The translations under genes were made by a program, and so were the position numbers. Below, piece after piece: positions 50,439 to 59,767 of a DNA stretch of 64,000 bases (position 1 is its first letter; every line of letters begins with the position of its first letter). This stretch comes from Acidobacteriota bacterium (GTDB lineage: Bacteria; Acidobacteriota; UBA4820; DSQY01): assembly GCA_021787565.1 (NCBI GenBank), contig JAJYLT010000002.1:1-64000 (forward strand), written 5' to 3'. The notes beneath the pieces were generated by a model that ran no database searches, had not been told where the DNA came from, and worked only from the letters and a program-made list of their open reading frames with translations.

Positions 50439-51570
50439 GTGGCGTTCCGTAAGGATCGGGCTCCTGGTGGCCCTGGCCCTCGTCGTCGCGGCGCTAGCCA
50501 TCGTTGGCATCAGCAGCCGGCAGAACCTCTTCGAGCGGAAGGCGGAGTATTACAGCTACTTCCCCGACGCCCTCGGCCTCAAGGAGGGCAGCGGGGTCTG
50601 GTACCAGGGCGTCCAGGTGGGGTTTATCTCCAAGATCTCCTTCAGCCGGAATCCTGACATTCAGCACGTAAGGGTGGACTACAAGATCAACGCCTCGCTT
50701 GTGCCGCGGATCCGCTCGGGGACGAGAGCCTCGATCCGTACGCTCGGCATGCTGGGAGACAAGTACCTGGCGCTCATCTCCCCGACCGTCACCTCCAATG
50801 AGCCGATCATCCTGCCCGGCCACGAGATCCCCATCGACAAGACGCTCAACTTGGAGATGCTCGGCAAGGGCGCGCAGGACCTGATCAGCAATACCATAGA
50901 GCTGTCGAAGAACATCAACCTGCTGGTCTCCGAGATCAACAGCGGCCAGGGAACGCTCTCCCGCCTGCTGAACGATCCGGAGCTGGGTAAGGAGACGGTG
51001 GAGCACCTCAAGCATATCGGCGACAGCATGGATACGATCGCCAGCAGCATCGCGGGCGGGAGGGGCCTGGCGGGCAAACTCCTCGTGGACCCCGTCTACG
51101 GCGAGAAGACGGCGCGGGACCTGAGCGATTCGCTGGCCCGCACCAATCAGATCCTCAAGGACATCCAGGAGGGGAAGGGCGGAGCGGGGGCCTTTCTGGC
51201 CAAGAAAGGGGATGGAGAGAGGATCGTCCGCAACCTCGCCCTCACCTCCGACGCCCTCGCCCAAGTGGCGGCGGGGCTCCAGAAGCCCGGCACTCTGGGA
51301 AACAAGCTCTTCATGGACGATGCCTACGGAGAGCAGCTGGGAGGGAACTTGCTCTCCATCAGCGATTCCCTGGCTTCAATCCTCAAGAAGGTGGACGAGG
51401 GCAAAGGAACGCTGGGGGCCCTGGTGAACGACCGCTCGGTATACGATACTCTCTCGGCGGTGGCCGAGGGCATCCGCAAGAGCCCGATCGTGAGCTGGTA
51501 TCTGAAGCGGAAGGCGGAGACGGCGGCCGAGGCCGCCAAGCGGGCGCAGGAAAGGGGAACGACTCCATGA
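50422..51570 (+). CDS. mlaD: MlaD-type MCE-domain protein
   Basis: 382 aa. N-terminal membrane anchor (IGLLVALALVVAALAIVGI), MCE domain at about 38-125 (YYSYFPDALGLKEGSGVWYQ, then ASIRTLGMLGDKYLALI), and a long helical C-terminal region with repeats like GKGGAGAFLAKKGDG and GKGTLGALVNDR. It forms the periplasmic lipid-carrying ring. It overlaps the epimerase gene by 4 bp. Confidence 0.92.
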   Translation: MKTNPEWRSVRIGLLVALALVVAALAIVGISSRQNLFERKAEYYSYFPDALGLKEGSGVWYQGVQVGFISKISFSRNPDIQHVRVDYKINASLVPRIRSGTRASIRTLGMLGDKYLALISPTVTSNEPIILPGHEIPIDKTLNLEMLGKGAQDLISNTIELSKNINLLVSEINSGQGTLSRLLNDPELGKETVEHLKHIGDSMDTIASSIAGGRGLAGKLLVDPVYGEKTARDLSDSLARTNQILKDIQEGKGGAGAFLAKKGDGERIVRNLALTSDALAQVAAGLQKPGTLGNKLFMDDAYGEQLGGNLLSISDSLASILKKVDEGKGTLGALVNDRSVYDTLSAVAEGIRKSPIVSWYLKRKAETAAEAAKRAQERGTTP

Positions 51571-52517
51571 GAGTGTTGGTCACGGGAGCGGCCGGCTTCA
51601 TCGGGTCGCACCTCTGCGAACGCCTGGTGTCCAGCGGCCAGCGGGTCACCGGGGTGGACAACTTCGATCCCTACTACGACCGGACGACCAAGGAGCGGAA
51701 CCTCAGGGCGCTGACGGGATCGGACGGGTTCCACTTCCTGGAGCTGGACCTGCGGGAGCGGGCGGCCGTGGCATCGCTCGTGGCCCAGGGTTGGGACGTG
51801 GTGGTCCACCTTGCCGGGAGAGGAGGGGTTCGTAGGAGCATAGCGGAGCCCCTGGCCTACGCGGAGAACAACTACATCGCCACGCTCAACGTCCTGGAGG
51901 CCATGCGCGAGGGAGGATGCGGCCGGCTGGTCTTCGGCTCCACCTCCAGCGTCTACGGCTCGCGCAGCACGGCACCGTTTCGGGAGGACGATCCCACCGA
52001 CCGGCCCCTCTCACCCTACGCCGCCACGAAGAAGGCCTGCGAGGTGCTCTGCCACGCCTACCACCATCTCCACGGCCTGCAGATCTTCGCGCTGCGGTTC
52101 TTCACGGTTTACGGTCCTCGGCAGAGACCCGACATGGCCATCTACCGGTTCGTGCATGCCATCTCCCGCCACCAGCCCATCGAGCGCTACGGCGACGGCT
52201 CCACCGAGCGGGACTACACCTACGTGGAGGATATCGTCGAGGCCACGTCCCTGGCGGTCGAACGCGTGAAGGGCTATGAGATCATCAACGTGGGCGGATC
52301 GAGGACCACCAGCCTGGGGACGCTCATCGAGCTCATCGAGCGATTGCTGGGCGAGCGGGCCATGGTCGTGGAGAAGCGCCTTCCCCCCGGGGACGTGCCG
52401 CTCACTTCGGCGGACACGACCAAGGCGGCGCGCCTCCTGAACTTCGAGTCGCGGATCCCCATCGAGGAGGGGCTGAAGAGATTCATCCAATGGTTTCGTG
52501 AGGAGCAGATTGCATGA
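51567..52517 (+). CDS. NAD-dependent sugar-nucleotide epimerase
   Basis: 316 aa extended SDR. TGAAGFIGSH at residues 6-15, catalytic Tyr151 and Lys155 in SPYAATKK, RFFTVYGPRQRPDMA and RDYTYVEDIV. Order and neighbours (UDP-glucose dehydrogenase overlapping by 4 bp) suggest UDP-glucuronate 4-epimerase for surface polysaccharide synthesis; UDP-glucose or other substrates remain possible. Confidence 0.85.
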   Translation: MRVLVTGAAGFIGSHLCERLVSSGQRVTGVDNFDPYYDRTTKERNLRALTGSDGFHFLELDLRERAAVASLVAQGWDVVVHLAGRGGVRRSIAEPLAYAENNYIATLNVLEAMREGGCGRLVFGSTSSVYGSRSTAPFREDDPTDRPLSPYAATKKACEVLCHAYHHLHGLQIFALRFFTVYGPRQRPDMAIYRFVHAISRHQPIERYGDGSTERDYTYVEDIVEATSLAVERVKGYEIINVGGSRTTSLGTLIELIERLLGERAMVVEKRLPPGDVPLTSADTTKAARLLNFESRIPIEEGLKRFIQWFREEQIA

Positions 52518-53812
52518 GAGTGACGGTGGTGGGAACCGGCTACGTGGGTCTCGTCTCGGGCGCCTGTCTGGCCCATTTCGGATTGGACGTGACGTGCGCC
52601 GACGTGGACAAGGGCAAGATCGACAAATTGAAGAAGGGGATCATCCCCATTTATGAGCCGGGGTTGGAGGAGGTGGTTCACCGGAACGTTCAGGCCGGGC
52701 GCCTGCGCTTCACGACGGACGTGGCCGCCTCCATGCCCCCCGCCGAGGTGGTCTTCCTGGCGGTGGGTACGCCGCCCCTCCCCGACGGCAGCGCCGACAT
52801 GCGGCACATCTTCGACGCCGTGACCATCTTTTCCGAGAACCACCGGGGCTACCAGGTGGTCGTGACCAAGAGCACGGTGCCCGTCGGGACCGGGGCGAGG
52901 ATCGAGGCCATCCTGAGCGAGAAGCATCCGCGTGAGAGCTTCGCCGTCGTCTCCAATCCGGAGTTTCTGCGCGAAGGCTCCGCCGTCATGGACTTCATGA
53001 AGCCTGAGCGCATCGTGGTCGGGTGCGACGATCCGAAGGCCCAGGAGATCATGCGCAGGCTCTACAAGCTCCAGACGGACCAGAACGTGCAGTTGCTGAT
53101 GACGGGGCGCGTGAGCGCGGAGCTGATCAAGTACGCCAGCAACGCCTTCCTCGCCACCAAGATCTCGTTCATCAATGAAATATCCCGCCTGTGCGAGGAG
53201 GTGGGCGCGGACGTCATGGACGTGTCGAGGGGGATGGGGATGGACACGCGCATCGGGCCGCGTTTCCTGCACCCGGGTCCCGGATACGGCGGCTCCTGCT
53301 TCCCGAAGGATACCCGGGCCCTTCTTGACGTGGCCAGGGTCCACAAGGTGGGCCTCAGGGTGGTGGAGGCGGCTGTGGCCGCCAACGACGACCAGATCCA
53401 GCGCTCGCTGAACAAGATCCAGCGGGCCTTCGGTGAGGTGAAGGGGAAGACCGTCGCCCTCCTCGGCCTGGCCTTCAAGAGCGATACGGACGACATCCGT
53501 GAGTCGCCGGCCATGAAGATCGCGGCGGCCCTCCTGGACGCGGGGGCCAAGGTGCGGGCCCACGATCCGGCGGCCTCCGCCAACGCGATGCGCGAACTCC
53601 CGCAGCTCAAGACATTCGGGGACCCCTATGAGGCGGCCAAGGGAGCGGACGGTATCATAGTGGCCACGGAGTGGAACGAGTTCAAGAAGCTGGACTGGCC
53701 CCGCATGAAGGAGTGCCTGAAGGCCCCGCTGGTGGTGGACCTTCGCAACCTCTACGACATCCGGGAGATGGCCGAGGCGGGGTTCTCCTGCTTCTCGGTC
53801 GGGCGCCCCTGA
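52514..53812 (+). CDS. ugd: UDP-glucose 6-dehydrogenase
   Basis: 432 aa. Rossmann start VVGTGYVGLVSGACLAHFGL, SPTPPL-like segment AVGTPPLPDGSADM, NPEFLREGSAV, and the catalytic Cys262 in GYGGSCFPKDTRAL. The C-terminal UDP-binding domain has GLAFKSDTDDIRESPAM. It oxidises UDP-glucose to UDP-glucuronate, the likely substrate of the overlapping epimerase. Confidence 0.95.
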   Translation: MRVTVVGTGYVGLVSGACLAHFGLDVTCADVDKGKIDKLKKGIIPIYEPGLEEVVHRNVQAGRLRFTTDVAASMPPAEVVFLAVGTPPLPDGSADMRHIFDAVTIFSENHRGYQVVVTKSTVPVGTGARIEAILSEKHPRESFAVVSNPEFLREGSAVMDFMKPERIVVGCDDPKAQEIMRRLYKLQTDQNVQLLMTGRVSAELIKYASNAFLATKISFINEISRLCEEVGADVMDVSRGMGMDTRIGPRFLHPGPGYGGSCFPKDTRALLDVARVHKVGLRVVEAAVAANDDQIQRSLNKIQRAFGEVKGKTVALLGLAFKSDTDDIRESPAMKIAAALLDAGAKVRAHDPAASANAMRELPQLKTFGDPYEAAKGADGIIVATEWNEFKKLDWPRMKECLKAPLVVDLRNLYDIREMAEAGFSCFSVGRP

Positions 53813-53862
53813 GTTTGCGGCCACCGGGCCGGAGGACGAGCCGCACGGCGGGGGAGCGGATC

Positions 53863-54513
53863 ATGCTCGAGTGCGTGGACAACCCCTTCGGGGGGGGAGA
53901 GGTTGCTCTCCCCCTTCGCTTGATGCACGGGGATTGGTGGAAGGACGAGGACCTTCCCATCGCCTGGGAGCGCTACCTGGGAGCACGCCCACTCGCGGTG
54001 GAGGTGGGCTTCGGCAGCGGAGAGTTTCTCCTCGCCATGGCCAAGCTCCATCCCGAAACGGGCTTCGTGGGCATCGAACAGTTCGCCGAGGGTTATCGCA
54101 AGCTCTTGAAGCACGTGGCCGCGGAAGGACTCATGAACGTGTTCGCCGCCATGGGGGACGCCTTCATCCTCCTCAACCTGGCCTTCGAGGAAGGTAGCCT
54201 CGATTCCGTAACGATCAACTTCCCGGATCCTTGGCCCAAGGCGAGACACGCCCGCCGGCGGTTGCTCTCGGCCGAGTTCTTCAGGATCGCGGCTCGCAAA
54301 CTTCGCGACGGTGGCCAGCTCCGCGCGGCGACCGACGATCCGACCTTCGCGCAGCAGGCGATGGAAGCCTTCGGCGCCGTACCCGAGCTCCTGCGGTGCC
54401 ACCCCGAACCCTGGCTGAGCGAGTCTCCCTACCCCTTCCGGACCCGGTACGAGAGGAAGTGGATCGTGGAGGGACGGGCTCTTCACTATTTCATCTACGA
54501 GCACCGGCGCTAG
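53863..54513 (+). CDS. trmB: tRNA (guanine-N7)-methyltransferase
   Basis: 216 aa from ATG 53863 behind GGGGGAG. SAM-binding VEVGFGSGEFLLAMAKLHPE near 46-65, GIEQFAEGYRKLL, and NFPDPWPKARHARRRL, the TrmB signature. It makes m7G46 in tRNA. An extra N-terminal strand is slightly longer than in short homologues. Confidence 0.92.
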   Translation: MLECVDNPFGGGEVALPLRLMHGDWWKDEDLPIAWERYLGARPLAVEVGFGSGEFLLAMAKLHPETGFVGIEQFAEGYRKLLKHVAAEGLMNVFAAMGDAFILLNLAFEEGSLDSVTINFPDPWPKARHARRRLLSAEFFRIAARKLRDGGQLRAATDDPTFAQQAMEAFGAVPELLRCHPEPWLSESPYPFRTRYERKWIVEGRALHYFIYEHRR

Positions 54514-54535
54514 CGCCGGATGCCGAGGGACACCC

Positions 54536-54946
54536 ATGCCGCACGTAAAACTCGCCGGGGAACTGGATCCGGCCCGAGTCTGGAAACGGCCGCCCGCGTA
54601 TCACTTCTCGATCCCGGAGGAGGAGCTTCACATCAAGTTCAGCGAATCGTTCCTGAATCACGAGGGGAACGTGCTTCTTCTGAAGTACATCTTGGTGGAG
54701 GGGCGATTGACCCAGCGGGTACAGGTGCTCATCGTGCGTACGGACGCCGAATGGCTCGTGAAGCTGGACGGGACCTATCCCATCTTGCGAACGGCCGGAG
54801 TCAAGGTCCTCCTCGCCACCATCGGGGCGTGGCTGGCCTCGCTGGGGCTGCGAATGGTGGCCTCGAACCTCGGTCCGTACGAGGCAAGGGGCGCATTCTA
54901 CGCGCTGCACATGTCCGCGGAGATGGAAGGGCCCACGGAGGAGTGA
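54536..54946 (+). CDS. Hypothetical protein (136 aa)
   Basis: Starts 22 bp after trmB with GAGGGAC upstream. Soluble alpha-beta protein: FSIPEEELHIKFSESFLNHE, then LLKYILVEGRLTQRVQVLIV, and a C-terminal LRMVASNLGPYEARGAFYAL. No signal, no Cys pairs. I do not recognise the family; co-transcription with trmB is plausible. Confidence 0.65.
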   Translation: MPHVKLAGELDPARVWKRPPAYHFSIPEEELHIKFSESFLNHEGNVLLLKYILVEGRLTQRVQVLIVRTDAEWLVKLDGTYPILRTAGVKVLLATIGAWLASLGLRMVASNLGPYEARGAFYALHMSAEMEGPTEE

Positions 54947-55033
54947 GGCCGCGGAGGCCGGACTCCCGCCCCTTTCCCAGCATCCCGCCGGTTTGAACGT
55001 GGAGTCTTGCCCGCAACTTGTCGTCCGAGCGGC

Positions 55034-55660
55034 CTAGTACGAGATGGCATTCTTCGTCTGTTTGGCCGCGTACAGCCTCTCGTCCACTCGGCGCAGGATG
55101 TCCTCGATGGGCCGCTCGGGGACGCCCCCATCGCTCCAGAGCATGCCGATGCTGGCGGTGGTCCCCACGGCCTCCGAATCCACTTCATGGCCGAAGCGGT
55201 CGTTGACCTGCTTGAAATCGTCGCAGTCCACGAACAGGAGCCCGAAGGGCTGGCCTTCCTTGAGGCAGGAAGCCACGCTCTGTTCGAAGTAGCTCTTGTT
55301 GAAGAGGCGCGTCAGGGCATCTGCTGGAATGGGAGTGGCCGGTGTACCAGTCCTTGTCCTCCATGAGCTGGACGAGGTCTTCCACCAGCGCCTCCCGCGT
55401 GCGGCTCTGTTTGGCCCCGTGGAGCCCCTTGAGGATGGCGAGGGCCTGCTCCAGCACGAACTGCCCCTCGGATGGATAACTGTGACGGACGCCCTCGCGG
55501 AGCGCCAGGCGGATAGTGATAGGCGGACTTCCAGTCGCCTTTTCGAAGCCGGGCGTCCAGGATGTTCGAGAGCCGTTGGGCGAGGAAGTCGGCTTTGGAT
55601 AAGCCGGTCCAGCGGCGCAGCTCGCCATCCGAATGGATGCGCTTTTGTCCGCCTCAATCG
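55034..55660 (-). pseudogene. Decayed GGDEF-domain gene
   Basis: Three reading frames each carry part of one protein: ELRRWTGLSKADFLAQRLSN, then YPSEGQFVLEQALAILKGLH to EDKDWYTGHSHS, then DALTRLFNKSYFEQSVASCL with LLFVDCDDFKQVNDRFGHE. At least two frameshifts are needed. The segment joins GHE directly to TTASIGM, so the GG(D/E)EF active loop is deleted. The end RRVDERLYAAKQTKNAIS is intact. It cannot make cyclic-di-GMP. Confidence 0.8.
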
Positions 55661-55704
55661 GGAGGGGTGGGACGGCGCGGCAGGGAGGAACGGCTGTGGA
55701 ACGG

Positions 55705-57051
55705 CTACGGGCCCGCGGTCTCCGGCCGAGCCAGGGCGCCCTCCGTGAGTGAGGGCTCCCGCAGGAATTCGGCGAGCCGGATCTCGCCGAGGGCGGTATC
55801 GAAGGCCGACCCTTCCCGTTCGATCCACGCCTTCGAGGTCGGGCAGCGGTCCTTGAGGCTGGCCATGAAGGTCTGGTGGTAGAGGCGGCCCACCTCCCCG
55901 ACGGTGATCATGGACGGGGGGCGAAAGGGGAGGAGACCGTCGTCCTCAGTCCGTGCGAGCAAGCCGGCCCTCTCCAGGGAGGCGAACCAAGTTCTGGCCT
56001 GGTCCGGATGGACGTAGTACCGCCTGATCAGTTCGTCTGCGTCCTGCGGCGCCTTCCCCTCCGCGAAGGCCCGAAGTATCTCCAGGAAAAGAGCGAGCGA
56101 GACCTGTCTTGAAAGCGGGACGAATCCCTTTGCAAGAGCTGAGCGCCGCCTTGCCTCCATCTGAAGCAGTTCAATGTGCTGGAGCACGTAGGCCAGCTCG
56201 GCGCCCACGAGCACGATGATCCACGAGTAGTAGATCCAGATCATGCCGATGGGAAGGATGGCCACGGAACCGTAGACTTTGCCCACCGTGCTGCGACTGA
56301 AAACGAGCTCCACGTATCGGCTCAGGGCGACCTTCGCCACCTCCCAAAGGAAGGCGGCCAAGAGGGCTGCGGCCAGGGCGGGCCTGGTTTGGACGCGGGC
56401 CCTGGGCACGAACCGGTACAGGCAGAAAAAGGCTGCCAGGGTCAGGAGGTAGGGGATCCCATAGTGCAGCAGGAGCAAGGTTTTGAACCACTCCTTGCGG
56501 ATTCTCGCGGTGAGGGCGAAGGAGAGCCCGACCAGAATGGGCAGGAGCGTGACGCCCATCCAAAGCAAGGAGACCCGCGACAGGACGCTTCCCGTCCTCT
56601 TCTGGGACCGCCAGATCTCGTTCAGCGCCTTCTCTACCAGGAGGATGAGCGAGCTTCCGAGGAGCAGCAGAACCAGAACGGCGATGGCGCCCGAAACCCC
56701 CGAGCCCAGAAGCCCGAGGTTCTTGGAGATGCTGTCGAAGAGGTCCATGACCACCTGGCGCGCGGCGGGGGTCATGAGCTGCCGGATCAGCGCGCTCTGG
56801 ATCTCGGCCACGTGCTCCTTGAAGAGGACCGAGTGGCTCACGATGAACAGGAACAGGGCGGTGAGCGGAAAAAGGTAGAGCAGGGTGAAGAAGGAGAGGG
56901 TGGCCGCCCTGAGCGTGACGAGATCTTCCCATCCCTTATGGGCGGTGTGGTAGAGAACCCGGAGCCATAGGTCCAGCAGGCTCCGCAGCCGCGAAACGTG
57001 CTGGGCCTCCCGGAGCACGACGGTGCTGATCCGATCCCTCCAGGGCGTCAT
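55705..57051 (-). CDS. YihY/UPF0761 family membrane protein
   Basis: 448 aa from ATG 57051; ATG 57063 or 57156 are alternatives and none has a clear ribosome site. Six membrane helices with family motifs TLRAATLSFFTLLYLFPLTA and YGSVAILPIGMIWIYYSWII. A C-terminal cytoplasmic winged-helix-like domain (DADELIRRYYVHPDQARTWF) is longer than in E. coli YihY. Once misnamed RNase BN; real function unknown. Confidence 0.8.
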   Translation of the reverse strand: MTPWRDRISTVVLREAQHVSRLRSLLDLWLRVLYHTAHKGWEDLVTLRAATLSFFTLLYLFPLTALFLFIVSHSVLFKEHVAEIQSALIRQLMTPAARQVVMDLFDSISKNLGLLGSGVSGAIAVLVLLLLGSSLILLVEKALNEIWRSQKRTGSVLSRVSLLWMGVTLLPILVGLSFALTARIRKEWFKTLLLLHYGIPYLLTLAAFFCLYRFVPRARVQTRPALAAALLAAFLWEVAKVALSRYVELVFSRSTVGKVYGSVAILPIGMIWIYYSWIIVLVGAELAYVLQHIELLQMEARRRSALAKGFVPLSRQVSLALFLEILRAFAEGKAPQDADELIRRYYVHPDQARTWFASLERAGLLARTEDDGLLPFRPPSMITVGEVGRLYHQTFMASLKDRCPTSKAWIEREGSAFDTALGEIRLAEFLREPSLTEGALARPETAGP

Positions 57052-57199
57052 GCATGCCAGCATAAGCGAGACGTTGGGCGCCCGCAAGAAGGAAGGGACG
57101 ATCCCGATTGCGGTATTGGGGACCTTGGATTTGGGATCGGGCGGGGGGTGGAGCATTGGGCGATGGAACGGTGGGGCCTAGGACCAGCGCAGACATAAC

Positions 57200-57342
57200 T
57201 TAACGTTTTCGCATCCCATCTTCGCGCGATCTTGACGCGATTCTCGATCGCAAAATCCTCAACGTAGTCTTCAGCTACGCCTGCGGTTTTGCTCCCTCCA
57301 ATCGCGCCAATCTCACACGAATCTGGGCGCGAATTCCGTTAA
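57200..57342. repeat. Structured non-coding element with nested inverted repeats
   Basis: The outermost pair is TTAACG (57200-57205) and CGTTAA (57337-57342). Inside, GCAAAATCC and GGTTTTGC (57250-57292) enclose CGTAG/CTACG around a seven-base loop. GCGATT and AATCGC form an intermediate pair. The base composition is AT-richer than its surroundings and no frame is protein-like. It lies between the kinase 3' end and the yihY 5' end and could be a mobile intergenic repeat or a structured RNA. Confidence 0.55.
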
Positions 57343-57361
57343 CCTATTCCTGCGCGGGTCC

Positions 57362-58309
57362 TTACTGGCGCTGGCCGCAGAAGGGGCAGTTCACGGCCCT
57401 GCGGGGCAGGGGCCGTCGGCAGTGGAAGCAGAAGGCCTCGCGTTGTGGATTGTCCCGCGCGGCGATGCGCTCGCGGATGTCCGCCAGCTCGCGTTCCCTG
57501 TGTGGCGTCAGGCGGATGTGCCGGAGGTCCTCCAGGAGGTCCAGGGCGTTGCGGTAGCGCTGCGACAGATCGCGGGCCATGGCCTTCACGATGATGTCGC
57601 TGAACTCCTTGCTCACCCGCCGGTTCTTGAGGACCGGTGGCGTGAACCGCCCGGCGGCCACGAGCTCCTCGATGCGCGAGGGGTTCAGGTCGAAGAACGG
57701 AAGCACTCCCGTGACCATCTCGTACATCATCACGCCGATGGAGTACACATCGGAGGCGAAGGTGGTTCTACCCTGAAAGTGCTCCGGCGCCATGTAAGGG
57801 GGCGAGCCGATGCGCGTCGAGGCGTAGGGGGCCCGTTCCAGGAGCCGCGAGATGGAAAAATCCACGACCTTGGCCTCCAGGTCTTTCGTTAGGAGGACGT
57901 TGCTGGGCCGGAGGTCTCGGTGCAGGATATTCCGGGAATGGGCGTAGCGGACCGCGTCCGTGATCTGGACGGACCAGGAGAGAGCCCGCTGTTCGTCGGC
58001 CTGTCCCTCGCGCGTGAGCCATTCGGCTAGCGATTCGCCCTCCACGTACTCCATGACGATGAAGAAGGTGCCCGAGGCCTCGTCCTTGTCGGCGGTGAGC
58101 ACGGACACGATGTGGGGATGGTTCAGGGGAGCCATGAGACGCGCTTCGGAGGCCAGATCCTCGATGCTCAGGTTCTGCCGGTGGGGGACCTTCAGGGCCA
58201 CCCATTTACCGATGTAGGTGTCCTCGGCTAGAAAAACGGCCCCGAATCCGCCGTTCCCCAGCGGCTTGACGATGCGGTACTTGCCGACGACCTGGTCCTT
58301 GAGGAACAT
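57362..58309 (-). CDS. Ser/Thr protein kinase with C-terminal zinc ribbon
   Basis: 315 aa from ATG 58309. Glycine loop LGNGGFGAVF, Lys40 in VALKV, catalytic HRDLRPSN (130-137) and activation segment beginning DFS (150-152) instead of DFG. The catalytic Asp and Asn are kept, so activity is likely. Residues of about 292-314 are a zinc ribbon (CFHCRRPLPRRAVNCPFCGQ). No membrane segment follows, unlike PknB. The gene stands alone. Confidence 0.88.
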   Translation of the reverse strand: MFLKDQVVGKYRIVKPLGNGGFGAVFLAEDTYIGKWVALKVPHRQNLSIEDLASEARLMAPLNHPHIVSVLTADKDEASGTFFIVMEYVEGESLAEWLTREGQADEQRALSWSVQITDAVRYAHSRNILHRDLRPSNVLLTKDLEAKVVDFSISRLLERAPYASTRIGSPPYMAPEHFQGRTTFASDVYSIGVMMYEMVTGVLPFFDLNPSRIEELVAAGRFTPPVLKNRRVSKEFSDIIVKAMARDLSQRYRNALDLLEDLRHIRLTPHRERELADIRERIAARDNPQREAFCFHCRRPLPRRAVNCPFCGQRQ

Positions 58310-58373
58310 GCCCCTCCCGAAGGACACAGTATACACGGAGAGGCTGAAGTCCCGAACCGTTCGCGAGACGCGT

Positions 58374-59129
58374 TCAGCGCGACAAACCCCTCGATAGGCG
58401 GCGGCCGGCCTTGCGGACCCTCGTCCGCACGGAGCGGCGGAGCGGCCTCCGGCGCAGGGGGCCCATCACCACGAGGTGGGGTTCCTGTTCGGCCTCGTCG
58501 AAGAGGACGTAGGCGGGGTTGGAGCTGAGCCAGGAAGAGGGATTCAGGAAGCCGACCTCACCCGAGAGGTCGCTCTCGCGGCGGTGGGTGTGTCCCACGA
58601 CTACCCACCGGGCCCCCTTCGCCGAGGCCTTCTCCAGTGCCCTGCGCTTCACCTTGGCGACGGCGCGCGCGAAGATCACGTTGGACCGCTGGGCCCACTG
58701 GATGGCCGTCTTCCGCGGCACGTCGAACCAGATGGCGAAGCCGTAGAAGATGTCGCGAAGGTTCTTCAATCCCCTCGTCCGACCGTGGAAGTCATCGAAC
58801 TGGTCACCGTGTACGACGTAGACCTTCTCCCCGCGGAAGAGAAATGAGTACTCCTCCCTGATCGGAACGCCGAGCAGGTGCCCCAGGACGCCAGCGGAGC
58901 CGTCGTGGTTGCCTCGGATCCAGATCACCTCGCGGCGCGCTGAGAGCGCGCGAATCCGCTCCACCACCTTCCAGTGCCGGTCCTTGAGGCGTCGGAAATT
59001 CAGATCGTCGAAGATGTCGCCGTTGAGAATCACACGGTCGAAATCGGCGCGCTCCAGGAGGGCGGAAAGTTGCCCTGCCCGGCAAAGCGGTGAGCCGAGG
59101 TGGACGTCACCCAAGACGATCGTTCGCAT
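58374..59129 (-). CDS. Calcineurin-like metallophosphoesterase
   Basis: 251 aa. Motifs: GDVHLGS at 7-13, NGDIFDDL near 36, RGNHDGS near 72, VHGDQFDDFHG near 109 and GHTHRRES near 177; all metal ligands are present. The spacing resembles UDP-2,3-diacylglucosamine hydrolase LpxH-like proteins. The C-terminal tail is very Arg-rich. Substrate not determined. Confidence 0.85.
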   Translation of the reverse strand: MRTIVLGDVHLGSPLCRAGQLSALLERADFDRVILNGDIFDDLNFRRLKDRHWKVVERIRALSARREVIWIRGNHDGSAGVLGHLLGVPIREEYSFLFRGEKVYVVHGDQFDDFHGRTRGLKNLRDIFYGFAIWFDVPRKTAIQWAQRSNVIFARAVAKVKRRALEKASAKGARWVVVGHTHRRESDLSGEVGFLNPSSWLSSNPAYVLFDEAEQEPHLVVMGPLRRRPLRRSVRTRVRKAGRRLSRGLSR

Positions 59130-59260
59130 AGTCCAATCCTAGAAAAGATCTTAACATACGGAGGCAGCTCCTTGCCCCGCCGTGGCCCCCGCGCGATAAT
59201 AAGACGGGGCCCGCTCGGAAGGGCGAAGACCGGCAGCTACCGAAAGGGGGGGACAGCGAG

Positions 59261-59677
59261 ATGCCCGTGAACGTTCGATGGGTCGAGAAGAGCGCCTTCG
59301 CGGCCCGCTCCGAAGGCAACCACTGGATCATGATGGACAGCACCTTCAACGGTGGCGACGGCGCCGCTCCCTCGCCCATCGAGTACGTGCTCATGGGGCT
59401 GGGCGGCTGTTCAGGCATCGATCTGGTGGCCATCCTGCAGAAGATGCGGCAGGACGTGACCGGGGTGGACATCGAGATCGAGGGCGTGCGCGCCGATGAG
59501 CACCCCAGGGTCTACGTCAAGGTCCACGTCCGCTACAGGGTGCGCGGCAGGAATCTCAACCCGGCCCGCATCCAGGCCGCGGTCGAACTGGCCGACGAGG
59601 AGTACTGCGCCATCGCCGCCATGCTGAGGAAGACGGCCGACTACACCTACGAGGTAGTCGTGGAGCAGGAGGCGTAA
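59261..59677 (+). CDS. OsmC-family protein
   Basis: 138 aa with GACAGCGAG upstream of the ATG. APSPIEYVLMGLGGCSGIDL contains redox Cys50, and EYCAIAAMLRKTADYTYE contains Cys116; the pair is the OsmC peroxidase signature. It probably reduces organic hydroperoxides. A 131-bp gap separates it from the divergent phosphoesterase. Confidence 0.9.
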   Translation: MPVNVRWVEKSAFAARSEGNHWIMMDSTFNGGDGAAPSPIEYVLMGLGGCSGIDLVAILQKMRQDVTGVDIEIEGVRADEHPRVYVKVHVRYRVRGRNLNPARIQAAVELADEEYCAIAAMLRKTADYTYEVVVEQEA

Positions 59678-59767
59678 GGGCGGCCTGGCGCGGGCAAGTC
59701 CCGCGTCCGGGCCATGAGCCTGATGCCTCGTGGAGCGAGGAGCGCCACGGACAGCCGGGAGGACGCG

